Positions 54,596 through 64,000 of a stretch of DNA of 64,000 bases are shown here, in pieces. Below the pieces are notes generated by a model, which worked only from the letters and a program-made list of their open reading frames with translations, was not told the DNA's origin and did no database searches. Numbering within the stretch: the stretch's first letter is position 1; each line of letters starts with the position of its first letter. Both the position numbers and the translations under genes were made by a program. Source of the stretch: Oasisia sp. SBJ-2009 (Eukaryota; Annelida; Polychaeta; Sabellida; Siboglinidae); contig OZ024867.1 in the NCBI GenBank assembly GCA_964017155.1, positions 22,912,020 through 22,976,019 of the forward strand, in the 5' to 3' direction.

Positions 54596-55641
54596 AACAA
54601 TATACCGACAATGACCTATTCTAAATACGTCATACGCAGAGAACATCCTACGGAGAAAAGCATACATGTCAATACATAGACATTTTGCTTTACTCGACTG
54701 GTCCTGTATGTGTAATTCACATTGGGACAATTTGCTACCTAGCAGGACTGTGCATATTAAAGATCATTTTCAATAACCCGTAATGAATATGTTGAACGCG
54801 GTGAATTGAGATAAGATATCTGGTTTTGTCATCAGAACCAGTCAGATCTGACAAAGAGCGATGTCAATGTATCTAAGATGAAATCACACATGCCACGAGT
54901 TTGTCGAAATGACAGAACTACGGCGTATGAGGATAACATTATACGTGCTACTGCTTTATGGAATGCAATAACAGCCTTTGGCGCAGCGGTCCACACCTCC
55001 GGCTAATAACAATAACGACTTGGGCCCTTTCAATCGCCTTTAATTTGTACAAACGCGTTGATGTTTTATTATAATCTGGTGTTTCTTTGTAACTTAGTGG
55101 ATTGTGTTTGCTTCAGAGTATGACGCGACTGGAAATCTGAGATGACGAAAAAGATGTGAAAGCGATTCAACAATAGCACACATCTACGTAAAACTGAATG
55201 ATGTAGACTAGACATTGTCTGGCAGTCTGCCCCTCAGCACGTCAATCTGACATCCTCTGTATCAGACGTGGACACAAACACACCTACAATCTGCCGAGAG
55301 CTCGGACAATGTAAATACACATGGTCATTTGGTCTAGTTCATTTTGTATTAATTATCCTGTATTGACACAGGATACGATTATCAATCAATCGTATTTGAA
55401 TTAGTATGGCGAATATTTGTAACAGCTGTGAATTACGTATATATGAACAATTTGAACTTGATTAATCTAGCAGGCAATCACAGCCACCCTAGTTAGATTA
55501 AACACTGATTAACACTCACTATCCTCAAATTACAAATAACGAAGGTGATGGTCCCCAATACGGCCAACACGAAAACAGTCTGTCAGTAAAACGCAAGTCA
55601 AAGGTATTACTTTCCTATGATTTGTATTCCGTTTCTTTCAG
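54596..55641. other. Upstream region of the NLR gene
   Basis: Contains dispersed repeat copy 3 (about 54690-54880). No clear promoter or first exon was recognised. The acceptor TTCCGTTTCTTTCAG ending at 55641 requires at least one upstream non-coding exon. Confidence 0.4.
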
Positions 55642-56787
55642 AGTTCACCATGAGTGGTACACCACTGACGGACGACGAAGAGCGCTTTTTGCGCGTTGTG
55701 CGCATCTTGTTGGACGACGTCCCTGACAATCTTCGCGCAACGTTTAAAGCTAAATTTCACGCACAATTTCACTTTGCCTGGTGCGACAGTAGGACATTTG
55801 GGGAATTTTTTTTTGCCAACTTCAGTTCAACGCGTACACCGCCACATATCACTGATGTTATCAAGCAGGGAAACACACAGAATTTCGACAGCACCGCTCT
55901 GTTTACCTGCCTACTCTTCTCGGGAACTGGTATTCTCCTGCCGACGCCCAGACATGGTACAAGAACATCCCCCCTTTACGACAGCGAACGCATAGATGAA
56001 TTACGCGAGATGCGTAACGCACTGGCCCACGCCACTTCAGCGTCTTTAACGCAAGTAGAATTTAACCAGAAATTGGCATCTTTGAACGCCATCTACTCAC
56101 AACTGCACTGGAACCCGACTGTGATGAGCCAGTGGTCTGTAGACCCCGTGGTCACTGCGGAGAGTGTTCGTCTGCAACAACTGCACGAGGTAGAGAGACA
56201 GAGGGTCATTTCGCTTGACGGAACGGTGCAGGTGTTATCTCAGACATTTCAGGGACTAGACGGAACGCTGCAGGCTTTGGACCTGTCGGTGCAGGGAGCA
56301 GACCGGAGAGTTGAAAGCCTGACTGGGACAGTGCAGGGGTTAGGCGATACCGTGCATCGAACAGACGGGAGAGTTGAAGGCCTGACTGCGACCGTGCAGG
56401 GGTTAGGCGATACCGTGCATCGAACAGGCGGGAGAGTTGAAGGCCTGACTGCGACTGTGCAGGTGTTAGAAGAGAGCGTGCAGGGAACAGACGGGAGAGT
56501 TGAAGACCTGACTGCGACTGTGCAGGTGTTAGAAGAGACCGTGCAGGGAACAGACGGGAGAGTTGAAGGCCTGACTGGGACTGTGCAGGTGTTAGAAGAG
56601 AGCGTGCAGGGAACAGACGGGAGAGTTGAAGGTCTGACTGCGACTGTGCAGGTGTTAGAAGAGACCGTGCAGGGAACAGACGGGAGAGTTGAAGGTCTGA
56701 CTGCGACTGTGCAGGTGTTAGAAGAGAGCGTGCAGGGAACAGACGGGAGAGTTGAAGACCTGACTGCGACTGTGCAAGACTTAGTAG
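55642..56787 (+). CDS. NLR exon 1: HEPN_DZIP3-type domain and coiled-coil repeats
   Basis: Translation begins at ATG 55650 (context CACCATGA) eight bases after the acceptor. Residues 1-155 resemble the HEPN domain of DZIP3-like proteins: a helical start ([18 protein letters not shown]), a [20 protein letters not shown] block, then [17 protein letters not shown], where R122 to H127 forms the RxxxxH motif typical of HEPN RNases. Residues 220-379 are seven full and one partial copy of a 21-residue (three-heptad) repeat, hydrophobic at V/L positions, predicting a coiled coil for oligomerisation. The donor GTAG/GTATGG at 56787 ends the exon in phase 1; without splicing, the frame would stop 13 codons later at TAA 56823. 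Confidence 0.82.
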
Positions 56788-57408
56788 GTATGGTATACCG
56801 ATTGTTATTTTTAAATAGCGTATAATACGCATATTTGGAAAAAAATAATAGCATGTAATGTGATCCATATATTGGAATGATGTTTTATCGGAATCAGTGA
56901 TAGATGATTATAGTATTTTATTTATTAATTTGTAAAAAATAGGTCCAATCAGTTTGTGTTAGCCAAATGTGTCAGTTAAATATAGACTAGGATTATTGTC
57001 AACGTATTCTAGTTACACAATGGTGAGCGAATTAATGGTGACTTATTGGTGCATGTTAAGCCAGCTAAAATGTCTACACTATCATACTCAATTATTTGTA
57101 TAGAGATCGTTAAACTTATCATTGTATAGGCGTAAACTATCACGTCAATCTTCATTTTTGTGGTGTTCAGTGTCGCTCTCTTTACTGTTTTGGGCTCATA
57201 TTTAACTGTGGGTATGTATGTGTGTGTTATGAGGTTGTTATTCTTGGTAAGTTTTATCAATACCAAGAAGGAGGGAGGGAGGGAGGGAGGGAGGGAGGGA
57301 GCGAGGGAGCGAGGGAGCGAGGGAGGGAGGGAGCGAGGGAGCGAGGGAGCGAGGGAGCGAGTGAGCGAGGGAGCGAGGGAGCGAGGGAGGGAGGGAGGGA
57401 GGGAGGAA

Positions 57409-57458
<50 letters not shown>

Positions 57459-60400
57459 GTCATGTTTTGTTTATAACGATGTTGGTTCTGTCTCGTGAAC
57501 AGCGGATGTGTCTCAGTTGAAAGTGGAAGTGAAAGTGCAACAGCAAGAGCAAGTCACAGGTGTGTATGGGCAATTTCTCATGGTACGATAATGTTCTTGT
57601 GGCAGTGTTTTATATGTTTTGTGTTCCTTGAATTGTTCCTCCATTTTGCAAAACCATCCTTTGCACTGTGCGATAAATTAATTATCAGCAACTGGGTGTA
57701 GCGAGTTTCCAAGTGTGGCCCTCAGTCATTTCAACAAATTATTTGAACACACGTTGTGTACATTGTTTATATTTGTGAATTATTACACATTTGGTCAATC
57801 CAGTTAAGGTAGCAGCATTATATGATATTTACATCTGGTGAATTGTACTACGCAATATTACATTGGCAAACTAAGAGAAAGTTCTATTCAATGCCGAGAG
57901 ATGCGAACGCATGATACTTGATGTGATATGTTGGGTATTAATACGATGGACAAGGGAAAAGACAGCTACGACATTTGCGTTCTTCTTCCACTGTGCAGTC
58001 CAGCGACATTTGCGGACAGCACAGAGCGGACATCCGGACGCCAGACCGGACTTGCATCGACATCCAGATCTTGTTCAGACAGCCAGACAACACGTCAAAG
58101 GTAGTGCAGACGTAATGTTGTGGGTGATGCTTAGCAACAAACCACAACTGATGTAGTTGGTTATTCCAGTTATTACAAAATAACGGTACACAGAAAGCCA
58201 CATGTTTAATGTACATATAATTACACACAGAACCAACAGAAAGTCAGACGTATTATTCAGAGATAACACTTCAGTTCTTTCCACTATTGTACTTATAAAA
58301 TAGCATTGATTGTTTGGTTTTAATTAATGTTTGATTTAGAAACAATAATTTATTTGATCGGTAGTGTTGTTTTACTTAAAATAGTTAAAACATAGTCACG
58401 CAGAGACAATAGCTGAATAAGGTGTTTGGCTCGAGGTAAACATAAACACTTATTCCAAAGAGCAATAAGAAGAGTTACATGGAACATTAATAATATAGTT
58501 ATGAAAACGTTATAAATGTTATAATAGTATGTAATGTATGTTACATTAATAGTTTGTATTAGTATGTTGTTAATGTAATTTAATATGTTGATCATGCGTT
58601 ATATTCAGACATTTAAGCAAAATGATTAAACATCCAAAGATCCAAGAGTTCGTAATATAGACGCCTTTATCAAGATTGAATTGATCAAACGTTCCAACAT
58701 TTATACTACAGGATAGGTAGTCTCACTGTATTATCTTTAAATCAGTTCACAAACCATTATATATTTTGTTGCCAACTCAATGCTTAATCTACTATTAGTG
58801 AACATTAATTTATTTATAATTTGTTAATGCATTGTTGCAAATCAAACATTGGCTTAGGCCAGAGCGTGGACGCGCCAGCATGTGAACATATTTGTTTTCT
58901 GCAACCATTGTATTTACCAACTCAAGAATTAATTAAATGTAATGCACGGATACATTTCAGATGAGTTGGAGACGTGGAGATTTAATCTGAAGGAGGAGCA
59001 GAGGCGAATGCTTGAGAGATACGTAAGGCAGAAGAATGACGAAGAAAAGACAACTTTCAAAGACCTAGCTAACATGTTCGTTGACCTGCGGATGCACAAG
59101 AAGAGTGACAAGTACAAGCGGACAGAAAAGAGAATTCATCACGACATTCTACAACTGCAGATGGAAACCGAAGAGTGTTCCAAAATCAGCGTAAAAGACC
59201 TGTTTGAGGTTGAAAGGCCAGGTATGACACCACCTGTAAGGAGCGTTGTTGTTGGGTTTGCAGGCATTGGAAAAAGCGTATTCACATATCACATTCTAGA
59301 TCTGTGGTTACGTCATGAATTACTGCATGACGTCATCCGTCAGGTCTTTCATTTTCGAATGAGGGACTTGTCCAGCATACAGTCGCCCTGCTCTCTCCAA
59401 GACCTCATCTTCAACTATCAGAGATGCAGCGAACCAAGTGCTGATGCCATGTCCGAATTCTTCAGTCAAATGCAAACTGACCCAAGCAGTTTCCTCATCA
59501 TTTTTGATGGCATGGACGAGGCCTCAGTGATGCCATCAGAGAACAGGACATTTGCATACAATGATCAGGTTGAAATGCCCAGGTTGATAGCGTCTATTGT
59601 CAACGGATGCACGCTTCCTTCCGTAAGAGTATTAGTGACGTCACGGCCGGGTGGCGTCACAAACTATGACACTTACGACAAGAAAGCTGTGATCTTTGGA
59701 TTCACGCGAAAAAAGATGTCTGAATACATCGTGAAGTTCAGTGGCGCAAACGACGAAGAACAGGAGGCAATTGAAGACTACATCAACCAAAATGTCAACA
59801 TCTGTAGCTTCTGCTATATCCCCGTCCATTTGAACATGATCTGTCGCATCGTGAAAATGCAGATGCAACATGAAATGAGATTGCAGCTACCGGAGACACT
59901 CACAGAATTGTTTGTCGCTTCTGTCACAAACCTTCTAGTCAATCACGATGTCAAATTGAAAGATCCAAACGCTGACAAAGCGGTCAACGTGATTGCGACA
60001 CTCAGGGTTATTGTCCTCGATCACGCGCAGTTGGCTTGTCACGGGATGGAACAAGACCCCATCAAAGTGTCGTTTTCCAACGAGGAGATGAAGAAGTTTC
60101 ACTTGGAAGAAGTGGCTATGCGATGTGGTCTGCTATATGAATCGGAGGAATCATGTGTTGTCATGTTCGTACCTTCCGTTACACGGGTCCACTTTTTTCA
60201 ACACCTGACGTTACATGAGTTCTTAGCCGCTATTGCGCTAGTAACTGACGTCGACCGAGTGCAACGCATGTTGTCCAAGACATCCAACAGACAACTCGAC
60301 CTTGTGTTGACATTCCTCGCTGGCTTACTCGGTAACAAGAGAACTCATCAATTCCTCCGTTCACTGCACACGAGTGGGTCTTCGTCATCGTCGAGTCATT

Positions 60401-60730
60401 GGTCAAGCGGAAGGAAGAATGATGAATCCCTAGAACAGCTAATGAAGTCCGTCGTTGAACGAGAACAAAACCACGAAGCTAACACTACAGATAAATCTGC
60501 GGTTCACAAGGCTGGCACCATGCTTCTGCTAACGATGATCTACGAATCGCGCAAACCTGAGCTGTGGCATGAAGTTTCTAGCTTCGTCTTGGAAGGGGGG
60601 ACAAAACTTGATCTTGAAGACCAACACATCAGCCCAACTGAACAACATGCGCTGACGTACGTTCTCCCACAAACACGATTGACGTCATTGACGTAAGTGA
60701 CAACATTCTGTTGATAAATGTGCGTGTGTG

Positions 60731-60806
<76 letters not shown>

Positions 60807-63800
60807 TGGGGGGTGGGTGTGCGTGTGCGTGTGCGTGTGCGTGTGCGTGTGCGTGTGCGTGTGTGTGTGTGTGTAAGTGTGTGTTTGTTTTGCAGGCGTG
60901 CGTACGAGCGTGAATCAAGAAGTATATTATAATGATATATTTAGGTCAGGTTGAATTTTAATACACTCGCAGGACCTTAACTAAAGATATATTTAGGGAC
61001 TTACTCACACGCGTGACACAAAGTATTTAAGTACCGTCAAGAACGCGTACCTCTGATATCGACTGTCTCAGTAGACATGTCCGTATGTGAATCAGTGATT
61101 TAATCAAAGGCAAAGCATGTAATAGGATGTATGATTTTATTAATTAAGCAGTTTGTACTTTATGACAAGTAATTTACTCAGAACAACATTTCTGTAATTA
61201 TCTTGTTTATTATTTGACTGCATATAATGCATACATAGCACACTTATATATTACTATTTTTTATTATTATGTTAAAATGGGTCATGCTGGAAATAGTAGG
61301 ACACACGATTTTAAGTTCTTTTGATTTCAGACAAATAAGAAACACTTGTCCAAGTGTTGTTCATCAGTGCGTTTTGAAATGTCCGAAAAATTTAAGAGTA
61401 TCTTTATTATGTCATACACACATATATCATTCGCCCTGACAACTTAAGGAAACTATTTAGCCTTACGTTTTAATAAAACGACACGTTTTACTGGTAACAA
61501 ATATAAGGCGGATAACATTACATAAGACATTTTTAAAACATCACGCAACGAGCTTAACAGCGTTCGTCTGTTGTTGGGCGTAACATATCAACGTTTGTAA
61601 CTATCCGTGGTTTGTTCAATCTTAGACATTTAAGAGTGTTTGTATGTATAATCTGTAGTTTTAAATGTGTGCTTAGGTTTTTTAACTGCTGAAAGTAATA
61701 CACGTTATATTTAACAACATTGCCATCGCCTGTGACATCGGCCGTTGCGCTGAGTGTGAGTGACAGCCGGCTAATCCAGAAGAGTCGTGACAAGAAAAAG
61801 GGAGGTTGATATTGGACACCCTTGACGACAGTGATTACTCCATACCGAAACTGATAGGCATGATGTTCAAAATTAACGTTTCATTATAATGGTTACTGAC
61901 ATACAACTTACATGTAATTTACGTCAGAGACGGAAGAATGGGTGATCCAACGGCAACGCCAGCACTAAATAACACATTGACTTTTGACAGTTTTGTATAC
62001 TAGCAATAAAATGGTCAATAAACATTGTCTAATTTCCTTATCCTAAACACTCAGTAAAACATAAGTTCAGTTCCATAACCTGGACATAACGTAGGACACC
62101 ATGTTTAGAGATAACCGATACGCCATACGCTTTCAGATAGAGAATAGGCATATTAAATTTAAGTATTTGATCTTGATTCTTGTCTAGCGTAGTTAGCCTA
62201 ATCATGATCTTTGACTTTGCTTCCATTAACATTTTAGTATCTACTGCACTATTTGTTATGTCTATGTTATTGGGCATATTATGGCTAGTAATAACTACTA
62301 TAGCTGTCTAATTTCGCTGTAGTTGTCCCAGTATGGGTATTATTTGTCTTCGTTACCTCCAGTAGAGTAAATTTAAACTGATCGCTAAATTTAAACATAT
62401 CAATAGTGCTCCTTCTAATAATGCGACGTCAGTGTTTTTCAAGCGATTATAAATATATGGTTTTACTTTATGTATGTTTTCCTACAATATTACACATCTG
62501 TAATATATGTATGATAAATTATGTACGTTATAATTATAAAGATTATATATCATAATTTTCAGTTATGATTTTTAATTAATTAAATAATTTAATTTTACTA
62601 AGTCATTGTTAGCAATTAATAATAATAATGTGAGCTTATATTTCAAAACTTTTAATGTTGAATGTTTAAAATGTTCATTGTACAACATGCGATACTTTTA
62701 CTATTATTTTTAGTGATTACCATTTCTAAAATGCATTATGAGTTACTTTTGTGTAAATACATCAATGATGTGACGTAATTTAATAATTGTGCACTTTTCC
62801 AGCTTGTCCAATTGTGGCCTGAAGTCGGGGAAAGAGACAACAACTCTGTTAGCAGCCATTGGAGACCTGGAAGGACTGACAGAGTTAAGGTACAAATAAA
62901 AAAAACGAACTCGTACAATTGGTAATTTAAACAAATACAACTTAAAATAAGTCACTTCACCTACTGCATGAAGTATTGGTTTTGTTATTGTTAAAAATTA
63001 CATCGTGAAAACAGTAATTTTACAAGCAAGAACTATTTGAATTATTATTTTAAAACAAATACACGTCACGTACGTTTTATTTTTATAACACAACGAAACA
63101 GTAATTTTAGAAGGTAAACATAAAGTGCAACAGCGAATGTGTGGGTTTACACAATGTTATGAAACTGCGTCCGTAGCAACAAAACATATTATCGCCCGAG
63201 AACTTGGTGATTGTTGCTTTGTCCACGTCCGTGTGAAGTGACACTGTCGAGTTAGTTGACATTTACTGTGTCGTGACCTGTGAAATGTCTAATCTACACG
63301 TGTTGTTTGTTACATTAGTCTCGACGACAACCTCGGCCTACACGGCGTGTCGCTGGCGTCTCTCGCCGGGTTGACGGTGATGAAGACGTTAACGTAAGTT
63401 GTTGACAATGTCTGTGTCTTGTCAACTCGAGTCACATCGTTTATATGACACACTTTATACAGCACAAACACATCTCGGAATGTTGTCACACGAGTGATAA
63501 TGTCAAAGTGTAAGACAACTGTCGTGATTCGCCGTGAAAGTGTTGACAGGTGACACGTTGACAGAGTCAGAGATGACACTAGTTTGTTAACTCGCGAGTG
63601 TTGACATTTGAAATAATCAGTTGTGTTTGTGTCCAACAGCCTCAGCCGGTGTGGACTCGACGACACCGACGTGGCCGGACTTGTCACCGCTGTCACCTGC
63701 ATGACACACCTGGAGGTGTTAGCGTACGTACTGAAGTCAACACACGCACTAACACACGTACGCACACGTGTGCACACACGCACTGTAGCATACACACGCA

Positions 63801-64000
63801 CGTACACACACTTCATTACGCGTACATCAAGACGTGCTCACTCATTATTCCATTAATGAATGTCGCACATACACACACACTAACACCCACACGTACGTAA
63901 CTACTCGTGCACGAAACACGACCAGTTGGTGACATCGAGTTTTGCGTTGTGTCCTGTCGTTTGTCACACTGTGTCCAGTGCATCAGTGTCACACGATCTA
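55642..64000 (+). CDS. NLR-like receptor: HEPN(DZIP3-type)-coiled coil-NACHT-LRR, partial at the right edge
   Basis: Seven exons are inferred: 55642-56787 (ATG at 55650), 57503-57559, 57999-58100, 58961-60692, 62803-62889, 63319-63393 and 63640-63723; a further exon may begin at 63979. Every junction has an AG acceptor and GT donor and the phases agree: 1, 1, 1, then 2, 2, 2. The product would be a cytosolic NTPase receptor of the NLR type, with HEPN in place of a CARD, death or pyrin domain. HEPN domains include RNases and non-enzymatic adaptors, so the output is open. The gene continues beyond the window. The two short linker exons are the weakest part; the HEPN and NACHT exons could in principle belong to separate neighbouring genes. 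Confidence 0.78.
56307..56787 (+). repeat. 63-bp coding minisatellite (21-residue coiled-coil repeat)
   Basis: Units read [20 protein letters not shown] with a final D. From the third unit on, ESV and ETV alternate, so a 126-bp two-unit block appears to have been the unit of amplification. The period keeps both heptad register and reading frame. The minus strand is also open across it, which is a by-product of the repeat. Confidence 0.95.
57268..57455 (+). repeat. Intron 1 purine tract (GGGAGCGA)n followed by (TA)n
   Basis: About 140 bp of GAGGGAGC/GAGGGAGG units, all purine but for the C, then about 40 bp of TA. The open frames here are artefacts. Confidence 0.95.
57503..57559 (+). CDS. NLR exon 2, short linker
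   Basis: 57 bp between acceptor GTGAACAG and donor CACAG/GTGTGT, phase 1 in and out. It encodes about 19 residues ([18 protein letters not shown]), heptad-like and charged, so it would extend the coiled coil of exon 1. Small size makes the call less certain, but phase and composition both fit. Confidence 0.55.
57999..58100 (+). CDS. NLR exon 3, short linker
   Basis: 102 bp between acceptor CACTGTGCAG and donor CAAAG/GTAGTG, phase 1 in and out. It encodes about 34 residues rich in H, R, D and P ([16 protein letters not shown]), without a recognised domain. It bridges the coiled coil and the NACHT exon in frame. Confidence 0.5.
58961..60692 (+). CDS. NLR exon 4: NACHT NTPase domain and following helical region
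   Basis: Acceptor TACATTTCAG at 58960, donor TTGAC/GTAAGT at 60692 (phase 2). About 577 residues. The N-terminal helical linker ([16 protein letters not shown]) leads to a P-loop, GFAGIGKS (about 59257-59280), a Walker B-like [12 protein letters not shown] (about 59490-59525; the DxxDE arrangement is typical of NACHT) and a [11 protein letters not shown] sensor motif (about 59622-59654). The winged-helix and helical regions follow. The exon ends at the start of the leucine-rich repeats (LTSLT). One large NACHT exon is usual for NLR genes. The frame is intact. Confidence 0.88.
60731..60875 (+). repeat. Intron 4 compound repeat: (GT)n, poly-G, (GTGCGT)n
   Basis: About 50 bp of GT, then G runs (60790-60815), then GTGCGT repeats. 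It starts 40 bp after the exon 4 donor. Confidence 0.95.
60876..62802. other. Remainder of NLR intron 4
   Basis: AT-rich DNA with no exon or repeat recognised. The last 12 bases (GCACTTTTCCAG) are the acceptor for exon 5. A further LRR exon could hide here, but I saw no open 75-90 bp segment with matching phase. Confidence 0.5.
62803..62889 (+). CDS. NLR exon 5: one leucine-rich repeat
   Basis: 87 bp (29 codons), phase 2 in and out. It reads [20 protein letters not shown] then DLEGLTEL, a ribonuclease-inhibitor-type LRR (LxLxxCxL core). Acceptor TTTTCCAG, donor TTAAG/GTACAA. It was not visible as a long open frame; recognised by LRR pattern and splice sites. Confidence 0.82.
63319..63393 (+). 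CDS. NLR exon 6: one leucine-rich repeat
   Basis: 75 bp (25 codons), phase 2 in and out, reading [20 protein letters not shown]. It is shorter than its neighbours, missing about three residues in the helix side. Acceptor TTACATTAG, donor TTAAC/GTAAGT. Confidence 0.8.
63640..63723 (+). CDS. NLR exon 7: one leucine-rich repeat
   Basis: 84 bp (28 codons), phase 2 in and out, reading [20 protein letters not shown] then MTHLEVL. Acceptor GTGTCCAACAG, donor TTAGC/GTACGT. The 28-codon length is the canonical RI-type LRR period. Confidence 0.83.
63979..64000 (+). CDS. Possible start of NLR exon 8 (cut by the window edge)
   Basis: The acceptor CTGTGTCCAG ends at 63978. In phase 2 the remaining 22 bases stay open but show only weak LRR character. 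Too short to prove. Confidence 0.3.

Noticed and set aside
56206..56868. Minus-strand frames of 220 and 201 codons opposite the coiled-coil repeats
   Set aside because: By-product of a stop-free 63-bp repeat; no start context or motif. The plus frame has the domain evidence.

Overview
This is a eukaryotic window from an invertebrate animal. Real genes are split by GT/AG introns and there is no operon structure. Long CA/GT, TA and GA microsatellites, minisatellites and nested transposons (DIRS, Ty3/mdg4, LINEs, a tRNA-like SINE, mariner, Polinton/Maverick) fill most of it. A NACHT-LRR receptor with a DZIP3-type HEPN domain and this transposon mix fit a marine invertebrate such as a mollusc or another lophotrochozoan, or a lancelet. 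The phylum cannot be fixed from this window.

Layout. 1-5 kb: AT-rich DNA with four CTCF-like motifs on one strand and a very long GT tract. 5.2-8.1 kb: a damaged DIRS-type tyrosine-recombinase retrotransposon. 8.4-12.35 kb: an intact, young Ty3/mdg4-type LTR retrotransposon with near-identical 236-bp LTRs and a 5-bp target duplication. 12.4-31.5 kb: decayed LINE fragments, a SINE, minisatellites and a 1.0-kb mariner remnant. 31.5-32.6 kb: a fold-back element. 34.8-47.9 kb: copy A of a local segmental duplication, carrying a 2.8-kb minisatellite-rich block and an 8.3-kb Polinton. 52.6-54.6 kb: copy B of the duplication, which lacks both and so preserves the empty Polinton site. 55.6-64 kb: the one convincing host gene, a + strand NLR-like receptor running off the right edge.

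The Polinton (38974-47289) has AGTAGT/ACTACT ends, inverted terminal repeats and a CCTGCT target duplication. It keeps ATPase, integrase, minor and major capsid, protease and several small virion-type genes, but has no DNA polymerase B. A LINE sits between its left end and the ATPase gene. Several genes carry frameshifts or stops, and a 359-bp inverted copy of the core-protein/capsid junction truncates the protease at the right end. It is a decaying, virus-like element, not a functional virus.

The NLR gene reads as a modular receptor: a HEPN domain with an RxxxxH motif, a coiled coil made of 21-residue tandem repeats, two short linker exons, one large NACHT exon, and at least three one-repeat LRR exons. 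The inferred introns are all phase 1 before the NACHT exon and all phase 2 after it. By analogy with animal NLRs it is probably a cytosolic innate-immune sensor; the ligand and output are unknown.
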